Source: Flectonema sp. DT1601 (taxonomy: Eukaryota > Euglenozoa > Diplonemea > Diplonemida > Diplonemidae). Taken from it: a DNA stretch of 64,000 bases. The notes under the pieces are model-generated. The model had not been told where the DNA came from. It made no database searches and saw only the letters and a program-made list of their open reading frames with translations. The position numbers and the translations under genes are program-made. Positions 60,001 through 64,000 of this stretch are shown here, piece by piece (position 1 is the stretch's first letter; every line of letters starts with the position of its first letter). The stretch is from contig OZ025783.1 of assembly GCA_964019425.1 (NCBI GenBank), positions 124,001 to 188,000 of the forward strand, written 5' to 3'.

Positions 60001-63000
60001 CTTCTTGTGTTTGAATATCTTCGACTAAGGCCTTGGCAATCATACCAGCCTGTTTCTTATTCTGTTCTAAGTTGCTAATTAGAACCACATTTTCAAGCAA
60101 GTCACCCTGTGCATTGCTAAGCTCAAATAGTAAATTATCTTCACATTTCGCAAGGTCTATTTTATAAAGGTTCATTTTTCTTATTATCGAAACTCTTCTC
60201 TCCTCAAGTTCCGGTCTCTCTCTATTCACAACAACAGCTAAAAGCTGATCATCTAATCCAGCTTCTGTTACCATGAAGTTAACTAGTGTCGTTTGAGCGT
60301 TTATTTCAGGTTTGAAGTGAGGATTTGGATGCTTAGTCTGTAAGTACAGTCTGAAAGAAGATACATCAACACAAATATCCTTATCACCAAGTTGACATGT
60401 TGCTACTCGTTTTTGTCTGCTAAATTCTTTTCCTAATATCGGACTTATGATCGGATCAATATCCTCAGGAAGGTTTTCAATTAAACAAGGAAGACCTTTT
60501 TCTAAGCAATTGCAAAGATCACTTAAGAAGCTCTTGTTACTCTGTTGTGTTACTACTAATCCGTGTTTCTTTTCTTTTGTTTTAATCCATCTCACTCCCT
60601 GTAACTGTGGATCAATCAGTAAAGGCCATCTACGAGCACTCTTTACGATTGCTCCGTTTTCAGTGCTGACTCTGTCTGAAGGAAGACCTTCATTATTCCA
60701 TCCAGCAACTTCAACTTCTGATGTTAAGATGTGGAGAACATCTTGTCCTTCACTGTGAGGTATTCCTCTGGATCTGATTTCCTTTCTAATGTGTTCATTA
60801 AGCTTTTCACGATACTCTAAATTAAAAGGACCAGCGTACGATACAAAAGCTGATGCTAATAACACGTCTCCAGGAAGAAGTTGAATCGCGTCAGCTAACT
60901 CGTTTGTAGTTTTCGCCCATCGGATGTTTTCATCTGCAAGTCCGCTGACTAGACGCTCTGCTAAGTTCATTTTCAGACGAGTTGACTCCGCTTTTTGTTT
61001 TAACAAACGACTTCTTTCTGATGCTGCGTTGTGTTGTTCTACGAGATTGTTGAGACGTTGGTTAAGACCATCAACGTGTTCCTGAACTTTTTTATATTGG
61101 TGTGTGCTGGTTTCAAGTCGTTCGATCGCTTCTTGTAGTCTTTCTTCTTTTGGACGTACTTGACAGCGGAGGGTGTGATAGGCATCCATGTTTGTTACCC
61201 AAGCAGCAAGACAGGATGCAGCAGCTGATTTCCCACTCATTCTCTCAGCATCGAATTCAGGATCTTGAACCCATATTTGAATAGCATCAATACACTGCTG
61301 TGGAATATCATGTGCAGTAGTTTGACTGAACTGTTCTAATTCTTTCAACCAGTTTGAGACGTTTGCCATCATCTTTTTAGCGTTGCTCCATTCCTTTGCT
61401 TTTTCTGGTTTTGGAATTCTGTTTGGATCAGCAGTTAGACACATGACAGCAGCTGTTACCATTAATACTTCTTGTGGAGGTTTCGTAAATGATTTTAATT
61501 CTGTTAGGGATGCCTTGTTCAGATTACCCAGAGCAGCCTTCGCCCTCTCAACCAGTGGCTGAGCAACTTCCAAGTCACGTTCTGCATCACATCGAAGAGC
61601 GTTAGTTTCTTGAAGGAGCTGACCGGTTTTTTCTTTTTCAATGTTTGCTTTTTCTGCTTCTTCTTGACAAGCCACCTTGTCGACGGATACTTGATCCATT
61701 AATGCACTTACTTCAGTAGTGGCGTTACGTACTTCAACATCTTCTTGAATTAAAACATTTTGTAATTCCTGAACTTGTTCTTTAGCATGATGAATCTTTT
61801 GTATTCCATCAAGTAGTCGGTTTCGACGTTCCTCAATCAACTGTTCATGTCCTCTTAGCATCCCGTTATAAGCAGAGATGAGTTCCATGTAACTCTTTGG
61901 GGTAGTGTAGCAGAATCTCCTTTCTTTAATACGATATTCATCAGCTAGTTTTGTTACGAATAAATGAATTTCTGATATGCAATCAGAAACTGAAACAGTG
62001 AGCGCAGCCTTATCGACTTGTGGTACTTCATCTTCACTAACTGGTTCTGTAGTCTGTTCTTTTGGTTTGTCTTCATCTGTTACTAAGAATCGCTTAGCTA
62101 CAGCTGTGAGAGCTTCATCTTGCCATGAGTGAAACCAATCAATCTTTGTAGTAGTCGCAAGAGATGGAAAATGTCTACACCAAGTTGCGAGTTGACTACC
62201 AACAGGAGAGAAGCATAGAATACTGTGAAGGTTCGTCTGAACTCTTGATATAAAGAAATCCATACACACATCTCTATTATTAAAATCTGGATGATGTCTT
62301 TGACGAAGCTCTGGTACCATAGCGTTAGTCAAGTCATCAATAGTGTCAGGATCAAACAAGTCAGGTATGAAACCAGAATTTAATAAATCATTCAACACAA
62401 CAAGTTGATCAGAGTGTACTATTTGTGTATCAGTAATGATGAATGCTCTTTTTTGATTCTTTCTTCCACACTTTAAGTATAATTCTCCAATGTCAGATCT
62501 AAAATCAACTCCTGAATAATTCGCAGTTAACTGAATAGTTGATATCTCACAGTCATTTATAAATGCGGAAAGCTTACTCAGCGACCGTTTACCAGAACCA
62601 CCAACACCAATTAGGAGGGCGTTTCCTTTTGGTCGAGAAAGTATGCGACAAATTTTAATTGTATGTTGCATTGCTTGGTTAAATAGTACTAATTGCATTG
62701 GTGATCTTGTTACAGTGTTGTTGTATTCCGACAGCTTCTCTTCAAGGAATATTTGAAGTTGTGAGAATGACTCAACAGAATCATAAATATCGAACTCTCC
62801 ATTATGTTGACCAAATGGAGCCCACATGTTTGGTTCTTTTAATATGTCTTCAACAACAAGCATGTCACTGAAATGTTTTGCGATGATTTGAGTTGATAAA
62901 GCATCATATTCACTGCTGTCTTGATCATCAACCATTCTATCTCTAAATGTTCTCTCACACTCATGTCTCCATAGTCGTAGAACAGCTGCAGCATCACCAT

Positions 63001-64000
63001 CATGTAATCCCTTGACTGTACAGTTCATTCCTTCAATTATATTTATAAATTCTCTTAAATTCCATCGGTAATGAAACTTTGTCGCAGTTGGTAAGAAATG
63101 TTCTCTAACAGCTTGGTGTAACTCTACAGTAGCTGATGCGATGTTTGGAATGAGTGCTACGGTGTCTCTTGACCAACCTTTCCAATGTCCTGATAAGACA
63201 GATGACAATATGAGTTCAAGATCATCTTGTGTTGGAAGTTCAATAGCCATGACTGTAAACCATCTTGTGAATCTATCCAATACAGTGAATGTACCTGCTT
63301 TATGATTCATTGAAGCGAAGAATTGAATATCAGTAATATGTTTCTCAACCCCAGGGTTGTTTCTATCCAACCAAAACTGATAATCTAAATACTGTCGTAG
63401 TAGAGCTATTGGTTCTTGAGTGCCGTATTGATCAGGTCGTGGCATGTTCAAGTCTTCAATAAAAAATACCATCTTCTTTCTTCCTGGTGGATGCCAAATA
63501 CGTCCTCCTCTTTCAAGTTTACTTTCCATTACATGTTGAAGAGTCTTAGCGCTGGTTTCAGCGTTTAGGCTGATCATTTGTGACATCCATTGTTGTGGAT
63601 TTAGTTTTTTAAGCATTGAGTTAACAATTAAACTCTTACCAGTACCAACCTTACCAACGACAAGTACTGGATGATGGTTCATTAATAATAAGTCCATAAT
63701 ATAAGTATACTTAACCGTGTCTGCTGTGTTTACGAGTGTGCTTGAGACAGGACTGTCGTTGTTGTGTCTGTATGGAGGTACTAATTCAGCCCAGGGTCTA
63801 AATTCATCACCAGTCTCTGGTGAGATGTAAAAATCATAAATTTGATGTTTATCTTCACAAATTCTAACTTTTGCCTGCATCTCTTTAGTCCACCATTTAC
63901 TAAAAGCAGCCTTGTAGTCTAAACGACCTTCTGAAGGTAAAGCACTTCCGAATGACCACACCGTCGCGAATGTAAAATAACGTTCGTAGACTTCCTGAGG
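57045..64000 (-). CDS. Axonemal dynein heavy chain, C-terminal half (three exons seen, 5' part beyond the window)
   Basis: Exons 64000-59762, 59662-59491 and 59421-57045 join in frame (introns 99 nt and 69 nt) to about 2260 residues; the frame continues past the right edge (EVYERYFTFATVWSFGSAL). Seen in order: AAA3 P-loop VVGKVGTGKS, FFIEDLNMPRPDQYGTQEPI (Walker B region); AAA4 P-loop GVGGSGKR, with the usual degenerate last position; stalk coiled coils around a microtubule-binding domain (about 61850-60900); AAA5; AAA6 with ARGHRDYRLFLSAQP; and the C-terminal domain ending KWIIAGVSCVLDVADL. The pattern fits an axonemal, probably outer-arm-like, heavy chain that drives ciliary beating; the exact isoform is uncertain. 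AAA6 contains a charged insertion of about 90 residues. Confidence 0.93.

Noticed and set aside
1-64000. CRISPR arrays, insertion sequences, virus-like elements
   Set aside because: None seen; the tandem repeats present are coding LRR units or simple sequence, and no integrase, reverse transcriptase, capsid or transposase motif was found.

Overview
This window looks like nuclear DNA of a flagellated, probably free-living unicellular eukaryote whose lineage I cannot name. Evidence: the last half of an axonemal dynein heavy chain, an ER-stress type eIF2-alpha kinase, a UBE2D-type ubiquitin conjugase, an RBJ/DNAJC27-type GTPase, short spliceosomal introns, all three standard stop codons in use, and a bifunctional aspartokinase/homoserine dehydrogenase, which implies amino-acid autotrophy. 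Intergenic DNA is packed with long A/T homopolymers.

Nearly every supported gene lies on the minus strand. Coding pieces often have to be joined over introns. Resolved introns are mostly 63-99 nt, start with GTATGT or GTTTG and end in (A)ACAG. Several genes carry a pyrimidine-rich ...CAG 9-27 nt upstream of the ATG, which suggests 5'UTR introns or spliced-leader addition.

Layout. 1-439: start of a ubiquitin-like/ankyrin protein that leaves the window. 1366-5231: PERK-like kinase with a vWA-like insertion. 5232-8083: gene-poor DNA with a short repeat pair. 8084-9571: Pro-rich low-complexity protein. 10981-12774: MYND/polyglutamine protein. 13196-17435: long coiled-coil protein. 17905-20169: three small genes (Cys-rich protein, basic protein, single-pass membrane protein with 57-bp repeats). 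20338-22845: receptor-like protein with a degenerate nucleotide-cyclase domain. 23200-23715: E2 enzyme. 24374-27034: large protein of an unnamed protist family. 27463-29245: a terminal exon and a coiled-coil protein. 29246-31778: mostly empty, with one plus-strand ORF. 31779-34977: calpain with a C-terminal C2 domain. 35229-36425: FAD monooxygenase. 36772-37377: RBJ-like GTPase. 37690-39721: OGFr-domain protein split by a 1.2-kb intron.

40707-56105 is the accessory part: a recent tandem segmental duplication. A full aspartokinase/homoserine dehydrogenase gene is followed by a BspA-type leucine-rich-repeat gene and a 1-kb spacer. Two more units follow in which the aspartokinase has shrunk first to its catalytic half and then to a fragment, each paired with another LRR gene. 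The array ends in a 28S rRNA fragment embedded in the upstream region of the third unit. 57045-64000 holds the dynein heavy chain, which runs off the right edge.

No virus-like element, CRISPR array or complete tRNA gene was seen.
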